A stretch of DNA of 64,000 bases, taken from Ramlibacter algicola. Lineage in GTDB: Bacteria; Pseudomonadota; Gammaproteobacteria; Burkholderiales; Burkholderiaceae_C. Numbering within the stretch: the first letter of the stretch is position 1; each line of letters opens with the position of its first letter. Under the pieces are notes generated by a model that made no database searches, was not told where the DNA came from, and was given only the letters and a program-made list of their open reading frames with translations. The stretch spans positions 620,001 through 684,000 of the forward strand of contig NZ_JAEDAO010000001.1 of assembly GCF_016641735.1 (NCBI RefSeq), read 5' to 3'. The position numbers and the translations under genes are program-made. Shown here piece by piece: positions 19,777 to 37,071 of the stretch.

Positions 19777-20277
19777 TTGAGTCTGAATCGCAGTGAGAAG
19801 CAAGCGGTGATCGATGAGGTCACCGGCCTCGCCGCAAAAGCTCAAACGCTGGTGATGGCGGAATACCGCGGCATCACGGTGGCTGACATGACCAAACTGC
19901 GCTCCGAAGCGCGCAGCAAGGGCGTGAACCTGAGTGTTCTGAAGAACACCCTGGCCCGCCGTGCTGTCGCCGGGAGCCAGTTCGACGTCGTCAGCGACCA
20001 AATGTCCGGCCCGCTGATCTACGGGTTTTCCGTGGACGCCGTGGCCGCCGCGAAAGTGGTGGCCGATTTCGCGAAGACCAACGACAAGCTGGTCATTCGC
20101 GGTGGTGCGTTCGCGGGCAAGGCCCTGGACGTCAACGGCGTCAAGCAACTGGCCAGCATCCCGTCGAAGGAAGTGCTGCTGGCCCAGCTTTGCGGGCTGC
20201 TGATGTCGCCGATGTCGCGTACGGCCGTGGTGCTGGGCGCGCTGGCGAAGAAGAAGGAAGAGGCGGCGGCTGCCTGA
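19777..20277 (+). CDS. rplJ: 50S ribosomal protein L10
   Basis: 166-residue L10 that anchors the L7/L12 stalk to 23S rRNA. Seen: [57 protein letters not shown] and the alanine/lysine-rich C-terminal helix for L12 dimers. Start is TTG with the strong GGAAGGAG seven bases upstream; no ATG alternative exists in frame near the conserved N-terminus. A weak start codon would suit feedback control of translation. Confidence 0.96.
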   Translation: MSLNRSEKQAVIDEVTGLAAKAQTLVMAEYRGITVADMTKLRSEARSKGVNLSVLKNTLARRAVAGSQFDVVSDQMSGPLIYGFSVDAVAAAKVVADFAKTNDKLVIRGGAFAGKALDVNGVKQLASIPSKEVLLAQLCGLLMSPMSRTAVVLGALAKKKEEAAAA

Positions 20278-20319
20278 GGCAGCGCCCCCGTTCGCAACCA
20301 TTTCATCTAGGAAATCAAC

Positions 20320-20700
<381 letters not shown>

Positions 20701-20717
20701 TTCGCCCCTGGACCGGA

Positions 20718-20749
20718 GGCTGGAGAGCCCGAAAGGGCCTCCAGCCTTT
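20718..20749 (+). terminator. Partial terminator/attenuator after rplL
   Basis: Stem GGCTGGAG-A-GCCC with GGGC-CTCCAGCC and a GAAA loop, then only TTT. A strong stem with a short U-tract before rpoB fits the partial attenuator found between rplL and rpoB in many bacteria, lowering RNA polymerase relative to L7/L12. The 235 bases from here to rpoB show no other gene. Confidence 0.65.
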
Positions 20750-20983
20750 GGTGCTTCTAAACGGGTTGCGTGAACGCACCCGAAAGCGCTGGGACAATAC
20801 GCGGTTCCCCAGTGTTTTCGAGTGTCTTCTGTCCCGACTGCAGGAGACGCCTTGGTTCGGGCCGCGTGCAATGCGCGGCCGTCCGCCATGGTTGGTAGTG
20901 GCCAACCCACCAAGCCCGTCGTGCCCCATGCCCGGGGGCACCGACGCGACAGTTGCGCAAGAGCTCAATTGCCCGGAGATCTC

Positions 20984-25096
<4,113 letters not shown>

Positions 25097-25115
25097 TTAG
25101 GGGCAAGGAAGACAC

Positions 25116-29336
<4,221 letters not shown>

Positions 29337-29373
29337 TCGCCGGGGCGCGAGCGATCGCGCTTCGCTAGACTCG

Positions 29374-29408
29374 GGCGCCCCATTCCTCGCGGAGTGGGGC
29401 GCCTTTTT
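29374..29408 (+). terminator. Rho-independent terminator after rpoC
   Basis: GGCGCCCCATTCC then TCGC then GGAGTGGGGCGCC followed by TTTTT; nearly continuous 13-bp stem. It closes the rpoBC transcript. The LemA-like start codon is only 9 bases further on, so that gene must use a promoter overlapping the terminator or read-through. Confidence 0.9.
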
Positions 29409-29416
29409 CATTGCCC

Positions 29417-29989
29417 ATGCCGATCTCCGTCACCTGGATCGTCGCCGCCGTGCTCGTGTTCTGGGCCGTCGGCGCCTACAACCGCCTCGTGCGCCTGCGC
29501 GGCGAGGCGAACACGTCGTTCGCCGAACTGGACGCGCAGCTGCAGCGGCAGGCCGAACTGGTCGAGGCCGTCGTGGGCGAGGAGCCCGAGAGCATCTTCG
29601 ACGGCGCACAGGCCTCGTTCTGGGGCGGGCTGCAAGGCGCCGCCGGCCAGCTGCGCGCCACGCTCGCGCTGGCGCGCCAGCGGCCGCTCGATCCCGATCG
29701 CATCGAAGCGCTCGGCGCGGCGCAGTCCGTCCTCGCGGTCGCGTGGGAACGCGCCGAGCGTGACGACGCGCACGACCTGGCCGGCCCCCGCCTGCCCGAC
29801 ACGCTGGTGTCGCGACGCGGCCAGATCACCCTGCAATGCATCGCCGCCGCCGAGCGCTTCGGCCGCGCGGTCGAGCAGTACAACGCCGCCATCGCCCAGT
29901 TCCCGGCCGCGTTGCTCGCGTGGCTGTTCGGCTTCCGGGCCGGCGTGCCGCTGCCGCCGATGCCGGCGCCCAAAGGTCCCCTCGTTTGA
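29417..29989 (+). CDS. LemA-like membrane protein
   Basis: 190 residues: an N-terminal transmembrane anchor (ISVTWIVAAVLVFWAVGAYNRLVRLRGEAN) followed by a helical domain as in LemA proteins (a family of unknown role). The conserved YNRLVRLR...A..FAELDAQLQRQAELV pattern is present; the C-terminus is shorter than the usual LemA ending and rich in Pro (PLPPMPAPKGP). A TTG at 29411 is an alternative start. No ribosome site is obvious. Confidence 0.75.
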   Translation: MPISVTWIVAAVLVFWAVGAYNRLVRLRGEANTSFAELDAQLQRQAELVEAVVGEEPESIFDGAQASFWGGLQGAAGQLRATLALARQRPLDPDRIEALGAAQSVLAVAWERAERDDAHDLAGPRLPDTLVSRRGQITLQCIAAAERFGRAVEQYNAAIAQFPAALLAWLFGFRAGVPLPPMPAPKGPLV

Positions 29990-30049
29990 CGGGGGCTTGG
30001 GCGCCGCCGCATCATCCTCACCCCGGCCTTTCACCAGCAGGAGAAGCAC

Positions 30050-30706
30050 ATGCTCCGGATCAACGACATCGCGCCGAACTTCACGGCCAACACGACGCAC
30101 GGCAAGATCGATTTCCACCAGTGGATCGGCGACCAGTACGCGATCCTGTTCTCGCACCCGAAGGACTTCACCCCGGTGTGCACCACCGAGCTGGGCTACA
30201 TGGCGCGCATCGAGGACCAGTTCGCCAAGCGCAACGCGAAGCTGATCGCGCTGTCGGTCGACCCGGTGGACGACCACACGAAGTGGATCGGCGACATCGA
30301 GGAGACCCAGTCGTGCAAGGTCAACTACCCGATCATCGGCGACACCGACCTGCAGGTCTCCAAGCTGTACAACATGCTGCCGGCGGAGGAAGTCGCGTCG
30401 GACGGCCGCACGGCGACCACCAACCAGACGGTGCGCGCGGTGTTCGTCATCGGGCCGGACAAGAAGATCAAGCTGATGCTGGTCTACCCGATGACCACCG
30501 GCCGCAACTTCGACGAGATCCTGCGGGCGCTCGACTCGATCCAGATGACCGCCAAGCATCGCGTCGCGACGCCGGCCAACTGGAAGCAGGGCGACGACGT
30601 CATCATCGCGGGCTCGGTGTCGGACGAGGAAGCGAAGAAGCTGTTCCCGCAAGGCTGGAAGGCGCCGCGCCCGTACCTGCGCGTGACCAAGCAGCCCGGC
30701 ACCTGA
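30050..30706 (+). CDS. 1-Cys peroxiredoxin (AhpC/TSA, Prx6 type)
   Basis: 218-residue thiol peroxidase reducing H2O2 and organic peroxides. The peroxidatic Cys44 lies in DFTPVCTTELGYM, with SHPKDFTPV preceding it; the C-terminal 1-Cys Prx domain (ATPANWKQGDDVIIAGSVSDEEA, ending KAPRPYLRVTKQ) is present and no resolving Cys-containing tail is seen. Ribosome site CAGGAGAAG upstream. Followed by rsmB after 7 bases. Confidence 0.94.
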   Translation: MLRINDIAPNFTANTTHGKIDFHQWIGDQYAILFSHPKDFTPVCTTELGYMARIEDQFAKRNAKLIALSVDPVDDHTKWIGDIEETQSCKVNYPIIGDTDLQVSKLYNMLPAEEVASDGRTATTNQTVRAVFVIGPDKKIKLMLVYPMTTGRNFDEILRALDSIQMTAKHRVATPANWKQGDDVIIAGSVSDEEAKKLFPQGWKAPRPYLRVTKQPGT

Positions 30707-30713
30707 CCGCGCG

Positions 30714-32036
30714 TTGACTGCAGTCCCCCTCTGGCGGCAGCTTCAGGCTGCCGCTTCCGTTCTGGCGGCCGTGCGCGCGGGCGAGTCCGCGACGCCGGCC
30801 ATCGCGCGCATCGACCGCGAAGTGCGCCCGGGCGCGCAGGCGCTTGCGTTCGCCGCGTTGCGCGAACTCGGTCGCGCCGAGGCGCTGCGCCGCCAGCTCG
30901 CGCGCCGCGCGCCGCCGCCGCTGGCCGATGCGCTGCTGTGCACCGCGCTGGCGCTGTGTTGGCGCGAGGCCGACGCGCCGTACACGCCCTTCACGCTGGT
31001 CGACCAGGCCGTGGAAGCGGCCAAGCGCGGCGAAGGCACGCGCGCGCAGTCTTCGTTCGTCAACGCGTGCCTGCGCCGCTTCCTTCGCGAGCGCGATGCG
31101 CTCGTGGCGGCCACGGACAAGGACCCGGTGGCGCTCTGGAACCACCCGCGCTGGTGGATCGACCAGGTGCGGCGCGACCATCGGCAGCACTGGGAGCAGG
31201 TGCTGGCCGCCAACAACCGGCCACCGCCGATGACGCTGCGCGTGAACGTGCGGCGGGCCAGCCGCGAGGAAGTGCTCGCCGACCTGCAGGCGCAGGGCCT
31301 CTCGGCCACGCGGGTCGGCAATGCCGGCTTGCAACTGGGACAACCTCGCCCGGTCGAGCAACTGCCCGGGTTCGCCGAGGGCCGGCTCTCGGTGCAGGAC
31401 GCCGCCGCGCAGGAGGCCACGCCCTTGCTGCTCGACGGACTCGAGCCCGCGGGACCCCGCCTGCGCCTGCTCGATGCCTGTGCGGCGCCGGGTGGCAAGA
31501 CGGCGCACCTGCTGGAATCTGCCGATGCGGACGTCACGGCCCTCGAGATCGATCCCGTGCGCGCGCGCAGGATCGGCGAGACGCTGGAGCGGCTGGGGCT
31601 GCGAGCCGACGTGATCACGGCCGATGCCAACGACGTGAAGGCGTGGTGGGACGGCCGGCCCTTCGACGGCGTGCTGCTGGACGCGCCCTGCACGGCCTCG
31701 GGCATCGTGCGGCGCCACCCCGACGTGCGCTGGCTTCGGCGGGCCACCGACCTGCCGCAACTGGCCGCCCAGCAGCAGCGGCTGTTGCAGGCGCTGTGGC
31801 CGCTCGTGCGGCCCGGCGGGCGGCTGCTGTACTGCACTTGCTCGGTGTTCCGCGCCGAAGGCGACGCCCAGGCGCGAGCGTTTGTTGCAAACAACAGCGC
31901 GGCGCGATTGCGGCCCGCGCCTGGCCATTTGCTTCCCGGAAGCCCCGGAAAGGACGGGCCGGTCCCGGACAATCGACTCGGTGACCACGACGGGTTCTAT
32001 TACGCGCTGCTCGACAAGGCGCGGGACGGGGTTTGA
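30714..32036 (+). CDS. rsmB: 16S rRNA (cytosine-967 C5)-methyltransferase RsmB
   Basis: 440-residue rRNA methyltransferase: an N-terminal NusB-like RNA-binding domain (about 1-140) and a SAM-dependent catalytic domain with LLDACAAPGGKTAHL (SAM), DAPCTASGIVRRHPD and the catalytic Cys in LLYCTCSVFRAEG. The start is taken as TTG 30714, the only in-frame initiator before the NusB-like region; there is no good ribosome site. First gene of the conserved rsmB-DUF4390-ntrY-ntrX block. Confidence 0.92.
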   Translation: MTAVPLWRQLQAAASVLAAVRAGESATPAIARIDREVRPGAQALAFAALRELGRAEALRRQLARRAPPPLADALLCTALALCWREADAPYTPFTLVDQAVEAAKRGEGTRAQSSFVNACLRRFLRERDALVAATDKDPVALWNHPRWWIDQVRRDHRQHWEQVLAANNRPPPMTLRVNVRRASREEVLADLQAQGLSATRVGNAGLQLGQPRPVEQLPGFAEGRLSVQDAAAQEATPLLLDGLEPAGPRLRLLDACAAPGGKTAHLLESADADVTALEIDPVRARRIGETLERLGLRADVITADANDVKAWWDGRPFDGVLLDAPCTASGIVRRHPDVRWLRRATDLPQLAAQQQRLLQALWPLVRPGGRLLYCTCSVFRAEGDAQARAFVANNSAARLRPAPGHLLPGSPGKDGPVPDNRLGDHDGFYYALLDKARDGV

Positions 32037-32616
32037 GGCGGCCTTCCGGGCCGTTCTCGTGCTGGTGCTGGCGCTCGTGCTCGGCCTGGCCCGGGCCGAC
32101 ACTGGCGAAGTCACCCAACTGCGGCTGGAGCGCGCGGACGAGGGCGTGCTGTTGAGCGCCAGCGTGCGCTTCGACATGCCCGCGGTGATCGATGACGCCC
32201 TGCACAAGGGCATCCCGATGTTCTTCGTGGCCGAAGCCACCCTGCTGCGCGACCGGTGGTACTGGTACGACAAGCAGGTGGCGAGCGCGCAGCGCCACAT
32301 GCGCCTGTCGTTCCAGCCGCTCACGCGTCGTTGGCGCCTGCAGGTGTCGTCGCAACCCATCGGCGCCACGGGGCTGGCGCTCGGCCAGTCCTTCGAGACG
32401 CAGGAGGAAGCGATCGAGGCGATCAAGCACATCGCCCGCTGGAAGATCGCCGACCTGGGCGAGCTCGAGACCGACGCGAAGTACAGCGTCGACTTCCGGT
32501 ACCGGCTGGACGTGTCGCAGTTGCCGCGGCCGTTCCAGATCGGCGCGGTCGGGCATGCCGACTGGAGCATCAGCGCCGCGCGCACCCAGCGGCTGGCAGT
32601 CGAGACGGCGAGGTGA
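31981..32616 (+). CDS. DUF4390 secreted/anchored protein
   Basis: 211 residues of the DUF4390 family, function unknown, almost always found between rsmB and ntrY in betaproteobacteria. N-terminal hydrophobic signal (AVLVLVLALVLGLARA, probably cut before Asp), then the domain with LLRDRWYWYDKQVASAQRHMRLS and FQIGAVGHADWSIS. The start is uncertain: GTG 31981 overlaps rsmB by 56 bases; later GTG codons fall inside the hydrophobic stretch. Overlaps ntrY by 4 bases (GTGA). Probably an envelope partner or sensor for the kinase; this is inference from gene order. Confidence 0.8.
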   Translation: MTTTGSITRCSTRRGTGFEAAFRAVLVLVLALVLGLARADTGEVTQLRLERADEGVLLSASVRFDMPAVIDDALHKGIPMFFVAEATLLRDRWYWYDKQVASAQRHMRLSFQPLTRRWRLQVSSQPIGATGLALGQSFETQEEAIEAIKHIARWKIADLGELETDAKYSVDFRYRLDVSQLPRPFQIGAVGHADWSISAARTQRLAVETAR

Positions 32617-34901
32617 GCACGCCGGCCGCCCCGCTGCCGCCGCCGAAGAAGCCCAACTTCGGCAGCACGCGCGCGGTCCGCTGGGCGCTGCTCGTGGGCG
32701 CAGCCGTCATGGTCGCGATCGCGATCGTGCTGATGTTCCTGCTCACGCAGGCGACCGGCAACCGCGAGCTGTACGAGCGCAACTACGGCCGCCTGTTCGC
32801 GGTGAACGTGGTGGTGGCCGGCATGCTGCTGCTGGTGATCGCCTGGGTCGCGGTGCGGCTCACGTCGCGCGTGCGGCGCGGCAAGTTCGGCAGCCGGTTG
32901 CTGGTGAAGCTGGCGATGATCTTCGCGCTGGTCGGCTTCATGCCGGGCCTGCTGATCTACATCGTGTCGTACCAGTTCGTGTCGCGATCGATCGAGAGCT
33001 GGTTCGACGTGAAGGTCGAAGGCGCCCTCGACGCCGGCTTGAACCTCGGCCGTTCCACGCTCGACACGCTGGCCAACGACCTCGCGAACAAGACGCGCGC
33101 TTCGGCGGCGCTGCTCGCCGAGACACCCGATTCGTCGGCCCCCCTGGCGCTGGAGCGCCTGCGCGAACCGCTGTCGGCCAACGACGTGATCCTGTGGAGC
33201 GGCGCCAACCAGCTGATCGCCAGCGCTGGGCAGTCGCGGTTCCAGCTCAACCCCGAGCGTCCCACGGCGCAGCAGGTGCGCATGGTGCGCAGTCAGCGGT
33301 CGATCGCGATCATCGAGGGACTCGAAGAGCCCAACGCGATGACGACGGGCAACGCGCGCATCAAGGCGATGGCCGTGGTGCCCGGCGCAGGCCTGACCCT
33401 CACTTCGGAGCCGCGCATCCTGCAGGTCACGCAAAGCCTGCCGCCAACGCTGGTGGGGAACGCGATCGCCGTGCAGGAAGCTTATCGCGAGTACCAGGAG
33501 CGAGCGCTCGCGCGGCAAGGCCTGCGCCGCATGTACATCGGCACGCTCACCCTGAGCCTCTTCCTGTCGGTCTTCGGTGCCATCCTGCTGGCGGTGCTGC
33601 TGGGCAACCAGCTCGCGCGGCCCTTGCTTCTGTTGGCTGCGGGCGTGCGCGAGGTGGCCGCCGGCGACCTGTCGCCCAAGCCGGTGTTGCAGGGCAAGGA
33701 CGAACTCGGCGGCCTCACGCGGTCGTTCGCCGAGATGACGCAGCAGCTCGCCGATGCGCGCGGCGCGGTCGAACAGAGCATGGCGCAGGTGAACGCGGCG
33801 CGCGCGCACCTGCAGACCATCCTGGACAACCTCACGGCCGGCGTCATCGTGCTCGACGACCAGGGACGCATCGAGACCGCCAACCCGGGCGCGACGCGCA
33901 TCCTGCGTGTTCCGCTCGCGGCGCACGAGGGCAAGCTGCTGACGGACGTCGAGGGGCTGGAATCGTTCGGCGCCGCGGTGCAGGCGCAGTTCGAGGATTT
34001 CATCAACGAACGCCGCCAGCACGGCCTGGACCACTGGCAGCAATCGTTCGAGCTCAATGCGTCCGCGCCTGGCCTGCCGACGGGCAACAACGCCATCACG
34101 CTTGTCGCGCGCGGCGCCGAGATGCCCTCGGACGTGCCCGGCCGGTCCGCCCGCCTGCTCGTGTTCGACGACATCTCCGAGGTCGTGTCGGCCCAGCGCG
34201 TGCAGGCCTGGGGCGAGGTGGCGCGACGCCTGGCGCACGAGATCAAGAACCCGCTGACGCCGATCCAGCTGTCGGCCGAGCGGCTTGCGTACAAGCTGGG
34301 CGGCAAGGTGGCCGATCCCGAGCGCGCCATCCTCAACAAGTCGGTGCAGACCATCGTCGACCAGGTCGACGCCATGAAGCGGCTGGTCAACGAGTTCCGC
34401 GACTATGCGCGCCTGCCGGCGGCCGAACTCAAGCCGATCGACCTGAACGCGCTCGTGACGGACGTGCTGAACCTCTACGCGCGCGAAGGCGAAGCAGGCA
34501 CTGGCACGGTGCCCGTGCATGCCGAGCTCGATCCCCATTGCCCCCACATCCTGGGCGACGCGCACCAGCTCCGGCAGGTGATCCACAACCTGCTGCAGAA
34601 CGCGCAGGACGCCTCGGAAGGGCGCGAAGGACGCGAGGTGGTGATCCGCACGCAATGGAACGAGACGAACCGCCGCGTGCGCCTGGCCGTGCTGGACAGC
34701 GGCACCGGCTTCCCCGAGCACATCCTCAAGCGGGCCTTCGAACCCTACGTCACGACGAAGGAGAAGGGGACCGGGCTGGGACTGGCGGTCGTCAAGAAGA
34801 TCGCCGATGAGCATGGTGCCCGCGTGGACGTCAAGAACCGGGTGGACGACGGCACCATCGTTGGCGCCCAAGTGTCGCTATCATTCGCAGTTGCGGCATA
34901 G
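32613..34901 (+). CDS. ntrY: NtrY-like membrane sensor histidine kinase
   Basis: 762 residues: two N-terminal transmembrane helices (about 25-45 and 63-83), a third near 101-118, a periplasmic region, a fourth helix near 310-330, HAMP (LARPLLLLAAGVREVAAGDLS), a PAS domain (ILDNLTAGVIVLDDQGRIETAN), HisKA with phospho-acceptor His542 in RRLAHEIKNPLTP, and a HATPase domain (VIHNLLQNAQDAS; VLDSGTGFP; GTGLGLAVVKKI). Start is GTG overlapping the DUF4390 stop. The NtrY/NtrX pair is linked to nitrogen and redox control in other bacteria; the signal here is unknown. Confidence 0.93.
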   Translation: MSTPAAPLPPPKKPNFGSTRAVRWALLVGAAVMVAIAIVLMFLLTQATGNRELYERNYGRLFAVNVVVAGMLLLVIAWVAVRLTSRVRRGKFGSRLLVKLAMIFALVGFMPGLLIYIVSYQFVSRSIESWFDVKVEGALDAGLNLGRSTLDTLANDLANKTRASAALLAETPDSSAPLALERLREPLSANDVILWSGANQLIASAGQSRFQLNPERPTAQQVRMVRSQRSIAIIEGLEEPNAMTTGNARIKAMAVVPGAGLTLTSEPRILQVTQSLPPTLVGNAIAVQEAYREYQERALARQGLRRMYIGTLTLSLFLSVFGAILLAVLLGNQLARPLLLLAAGVREVAAGDLSPKPVLQGKDELGGLTRSFAEMTQQLADARGAVEQSMAQVNAARAHLQTILDNLTAGVIVLDDQGRIETANPGATRILRVPLAAHEGKLLTDVEGLESFGAAVQAQFEDFINERRQHGLDHWQQSFELNASAPGLPTGNNAITLVARGAEMPSDVPGRSARLLVFDDISEVVSAQRVQAWGEVARRLAHEIKNPLTPIQLSAERLAYKLGGKVADPERAILNKSVQTIVDQVDAMKRLVNEFRDYARLPAAELKPIDLNALVTDVLNLYAREGEAGTGTVPVHAELDPHCPHILGDAHQLRQVIHNLLQNAQDASEGREGREVVIRTQWNETNRRVRLAVLDSGTGFPEHILKRAFEPYVTTKEKGTGLGLAVVKKIADEHGARVDVKNRVDDGTIVGAQVSLSFAVAA

Positions 34902-34931
34902 CAACACTGCGTCCGCCCAACCGAAGAACAC

Positions 34932-35636
34932 ATGGCAAACATCCTGGTCGTCGACGACGAACTCGGCATCCGCGACCTGCTGTCGGAAATCCTGAATGAC
35001 GAGGGCCACAACGTCGAGTTGGCCAACAACGCCGCGCAGGCGCGAGCCGCGCGCGCGAAGTCGCGCCCCGACCTCGTGCTGCTGGACATCTGGATGCCCG
35101 ACACGGACGGCGTGACGCTGCTCAAGGAATGGTCCAGCACCGGGATGCTCACGATGCCGGTGATCATGATGAGTGGCCACGCCACCATCGAGACCGCGGT
35201 GGAAGCAACCAAGATCGGCGCGCAGTCCTTCCTCGAGAAGCCGATCACGATGCAGAAGCTGCTCAAGGCCGTCGAGGCCGCGCTGCATCGCGACCAGGCC
35301 CCGCAGGGCGTGCGCAAGCCGGGTCCCGGCTACGTCACGTCGCCGCCGGTGCCGGTGCAGGAACTCACCGTCGAAGCCGCCATGACCGGCGGCCAGCAGA
35401 TCCCGCCGCCGATGGACATCGGCCCGCAGGCGCGCCAGACTTTCGAGCTGGACAAGCCGCTGCGCGACGCGCGCGACGAATTCGAGAAGAGCTACTTCGA
35501 ATTCCACCTCGCCAAGGAAGGCGGCTCGATGACGCGCGTGGCCGAGAAGACCGGCCTGGAACGCACGCACCTGTATCGCAAGCTCAAGCAACTCGGCGTC
35601 GACCTGTCGCGCGGCAAGCGATCTGCCGGCGGTTGA
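34932..35636 (+). CDS. ntrX: NtrX-like response regulator lacking the AAA+ domain
   Basis: 234 residues: a receiver domain with acidic pocket D8/D9, phospho-acceptor Asp52 in LVLLDIWMPD, Ser81 and Lys103 (LEKPIT); a Pro-rich linker (about 125-170); and a C-terminal Fis-type helix-turn-helix (GSMTRVAEKTGLERTHLYRKLK). The sigma-54-activating AAA+ domain that separates these parts in classical NtrX (about 450 residues) is absent, so it should regulate by binding, not by sigma-54 remodelling. The join is clean, without frameshift. Transcribed with ntrY, 30 bases apart. Confidence 0.93.
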   Translation: MANILVVDDELGIRDLLSEILNDEGHNVELANNAAQARAARAKSRPDLVLLDIWMPDTDGVTLLKEWSSTGMLTMPVIMMSGHATIETAVEATKIGAQSFLEKPITMQKLLKAVEAALHRDQAPQGVRKPGPGYVTSPPVPVQELTVEAAMTGGQQIPPPMDIGPQARQTFELDKPLRDARDEFEKSYFEFHLAKEGGSMTRVAEKTGLERTHLYRKLKQLGVDLSRGKRSAGG

Positions 35637-35677
35637 GGCGGGAGGCCCGAGGGCCTACGCTATAATTGCCGGCTCAC

Positions 35678-35753
35678 GGCCCGGTAGCTCAGTTGGTAGA
35701 GCAGCGGATTGAAAATCCGCGTGTCGGTGGTTCGATTCCGCCCCAGGCCACCA
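35678..35753 (+). tRNA. tRNA-Phe (GAA)
   Basis: 76 nt with encoded CCA; the anticodon arm GCGGATTGAAAATCCGC gives GAA. The acceptor stem GGCCCGG faces CCAGGCC, leaving a C5:A68 mismatch; all other pairs are sound. A TATAAT hexamer at 35661-35666 lies 11 bases upstream as -10. Confidence 0.95.
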
Positions 35754-35763
35754 GATTCAAGGG

Positions 35764-35795
35764 AAGCCCTTGATCGCAAGATCCGGGGCTTTTTC
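35764..35795 (+). terminator. Terminator between tRNA-Phe and tRNA-Gly
   Basis: AAGCCC-TT-GATC-GCAA-GATC-CG-GGGCTT followed by TTTC. The interrupted stem with a U-rich tail 10 bases after tRNA-Phe suggests the two tRNAs are separate transcripts or partially coupled. Confidence 0.6.
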
Positions 35796-35806
35796 TTCGG
35801 GACTCC

Positions 35807-35882
35807 GCGGGAATAGCTCAGTTGGTAGAGCGCAACCTTGCCAAGGTTGAGGTCGAGAGTTCGAGACTCTTTTCCCGCTCCA
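35807..35882 (+). tRNA. tRNA-Gly (GCC)
   Basis: 76 nt with encoded CCA. Acceptor GCGGGAA pairs with TTCCCGC; the anticodon arm CAACCTTGCCAAGGTTG gives GCC; the T arm holds GAGAGTTCGAGACTCTT. Confidence 0.97.
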
Positions 35883-35954
35883 GTGATTCGATGCCACGAC
35901 GCCTTTGCGCCACGCACTGCGCGCACTAGGCTTGCACGATCGCCGGAGTCCACC

Positions 35955-36347
35955 ATGCCAATCACCGTTGACGACCTGCAGGCATTCGCCGAGGCCTGGA
36001 ACCGCCATGACGCCGATGCCCTCATGGAGTTCATGGCGCCGGACTGCGTGTTCGAAGCGTCAGCCGGGCCGGACGTTTGCGGGACCGCGGCCATCGGGCG
36101 AGAAGCCGTCCGGGCGGCCTTCTGCGCGGTCTGGGCAACCTTCCCTGATGCGCAATGGCGGTCGCCACGCCACTTCGTCTGCGGCGACCGCGGGGTGTCG
36201 GAGTGGACGTTCACCGGCACCCAGGCGGACGGCAGTTGGGTGGAGGTCAAGGGATGCGACGTGTTCACCTTCCGTGACGGCAAGATCGCGGTGAAGAACT
36301 CGTACCGGAAGAACCGCCCGCCGCTGCCTCCGCGCGCAGGCGCGTAG
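35955..36347 (+). CDS. NTF2-like (SnoaL-type) protein
   Basis: 130-residue cone-shaped NTF2/SnoaL-fold protein: LQAFAEAWNRHDADALMEFMAPDCVFEAS, GREAVRAAFCAVWATFPDAQW and WTFTGTQADGSWVEVKGCDVFTFRDGKI are the usual elements. Members include isomerases, hydratases and ligand-binding proteins; no specific activity can be assigned. Start at ATG 35955 after CCGGAGTCCACC. Ends before a bidirectional hairpin terminator shared with the convergent beta-barrel gene. Confidence 0.8.
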   Translation: MPITVDDLQAFAEAWNRHDADALMEFMAPDCVFEASAGPDVCGTAAIGREAVRAAFCAVWATFPDAQWRSPRHFVCGDRGVSEWTFTGTQADGSWVEVKGCDVFTFRDGKIAVKNSYRKNRPPLPPRAGA

Positions 36348-36380
36348 CGCCTTCCGTGAGGCCACCCACGCCAAAAGAAA

Positions 36381-36403
36381 AGCCCGCCGATGGCGGGCTT
36401 TTT
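36381..36403. terminator. Bidirectional terminator
   Basis: AGCCCGCC-GAT-GGCGGGCT with TTTT on the plus side and an A-rich flank (CCAAAAGAAA) that gives a U-tract on the minus strand. It ends both the NTF2-like gene and the convergent outer-membrane gene. Confidence 0.85.
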
Positions 36404-36423
36404 CATGCGTGACGCGCTGCTGC

Positions 36424-37017
36424 TTAGAAGCGGAAGCCGACGCCGACCGTGAAGCCTTCGGCCTTCACGCCGTCCTTCTTGTAGTAGTGCATGTAATCGA
36501 CGCCGACGTACGCGTTGGGCGTGAACTTCCAGTTCGCGCCGAGGCCGTACGAGAAGCCGCCGTCGCTGTCGGTGGCGCTGTCCGAGCTGAACAGGGCGCC
36601 GTTCACGGTGATGACTTCGCTGCCCTTGACGCGGGCGTGCGTGTAGCCCAGGCGGCCGAACAGTTCCACAGCGCCGAGGTCGGCCTTCGGCTTCAGGTAC
36701 ACGCCGTAGGCGTTCTGCACCTTCAGGTTGACCGTGCCCGTGGCCGTGGTGCCGCCGGCAGACTCGGTGAACGTCTGGCTGTCGTCGCCGGCGCCGAAGG
36801 CCAGCATGCCTTCCACGGCGAAATTCGGGTGGAAGTCGTAGCCCACGATGCCGCGAATCATGTTCGGCTTGACGCTCAGGCCCTCGCCGCTGAGCTTGAG
36901 CTGGGTGTAGCCGAGTTCACCGTACAGCGGGCTGGCAGCGGTGCGAGCCTGCGCTTGCGCGCCGCCGGCGATCAGGAGGGCGGCCGCTGCGGCCGCGAAG
37001 GCGATGCATTTCTTCAT
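36424..37017 (-). CDS. Small outer-membrane beta-barrel protein, copy 1
   Basis: 197 residues: signal peptide MKKCIAFAAAAAALLIAGGAQAQA, then an 8-strand-type barrel with alternating hydrophobic residues (SPLYGELGYTQLKLSGEG, RGIVGYDFHPNFAVEGMLAF, AYGVYLKPKADLGAVELFGRLGYT split over strands, WKFTPNAYVGVDYMHYY) and a C-terminal GFTVGVGFRF ending in the Phe used for BAM recognition. OmpA-like/OmpW-like small porin family; role unknown. Start at the second ATG (37017), giving a proper signal peptide. Promoter TTGCTT (37096-37101), 18 bases, TAGACT (37072-37077). Confidence 0.85.
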   Translation of the reverse strand: MKKCIAFAAAAAALLIAGGAQAQARTAASPLYGELGYTQLKLSGEGLSVKPNMIRGIVGYDFHPNFAVEGMLAFGAGDDSQTFTESAGGTTATGTVNLKVQNAYGVYLKPKADLGAVELFGRLGYTHARVKGSEVITVNGALFSSDSATDSDGGFSYGLGANWKFTPNAYVGVDYMHYYKKDGVKAEGFTVGVGFRF

Positions 37018-37071
37018 GTCTTTAATCCCCATCCAAAGTGTGTGAGAGCGACTCCTCTTGAGCCGCTGTCG

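Noticed and set aside
32938..33126. Short minus-strand frames in ntrY and similar frames throughout
   Set aside because: No ribosome site, Arg/Ser-rich shadows of GC-rich genes.
35678..35882. tRNA-Phe/tRNA-Gly pair as an integration site for a mobile element
   Set aside because: I saw no direct repeat of a tRNA 3' end and no integrase-like gene nearby; neighbours are conserved chromosomal genes.
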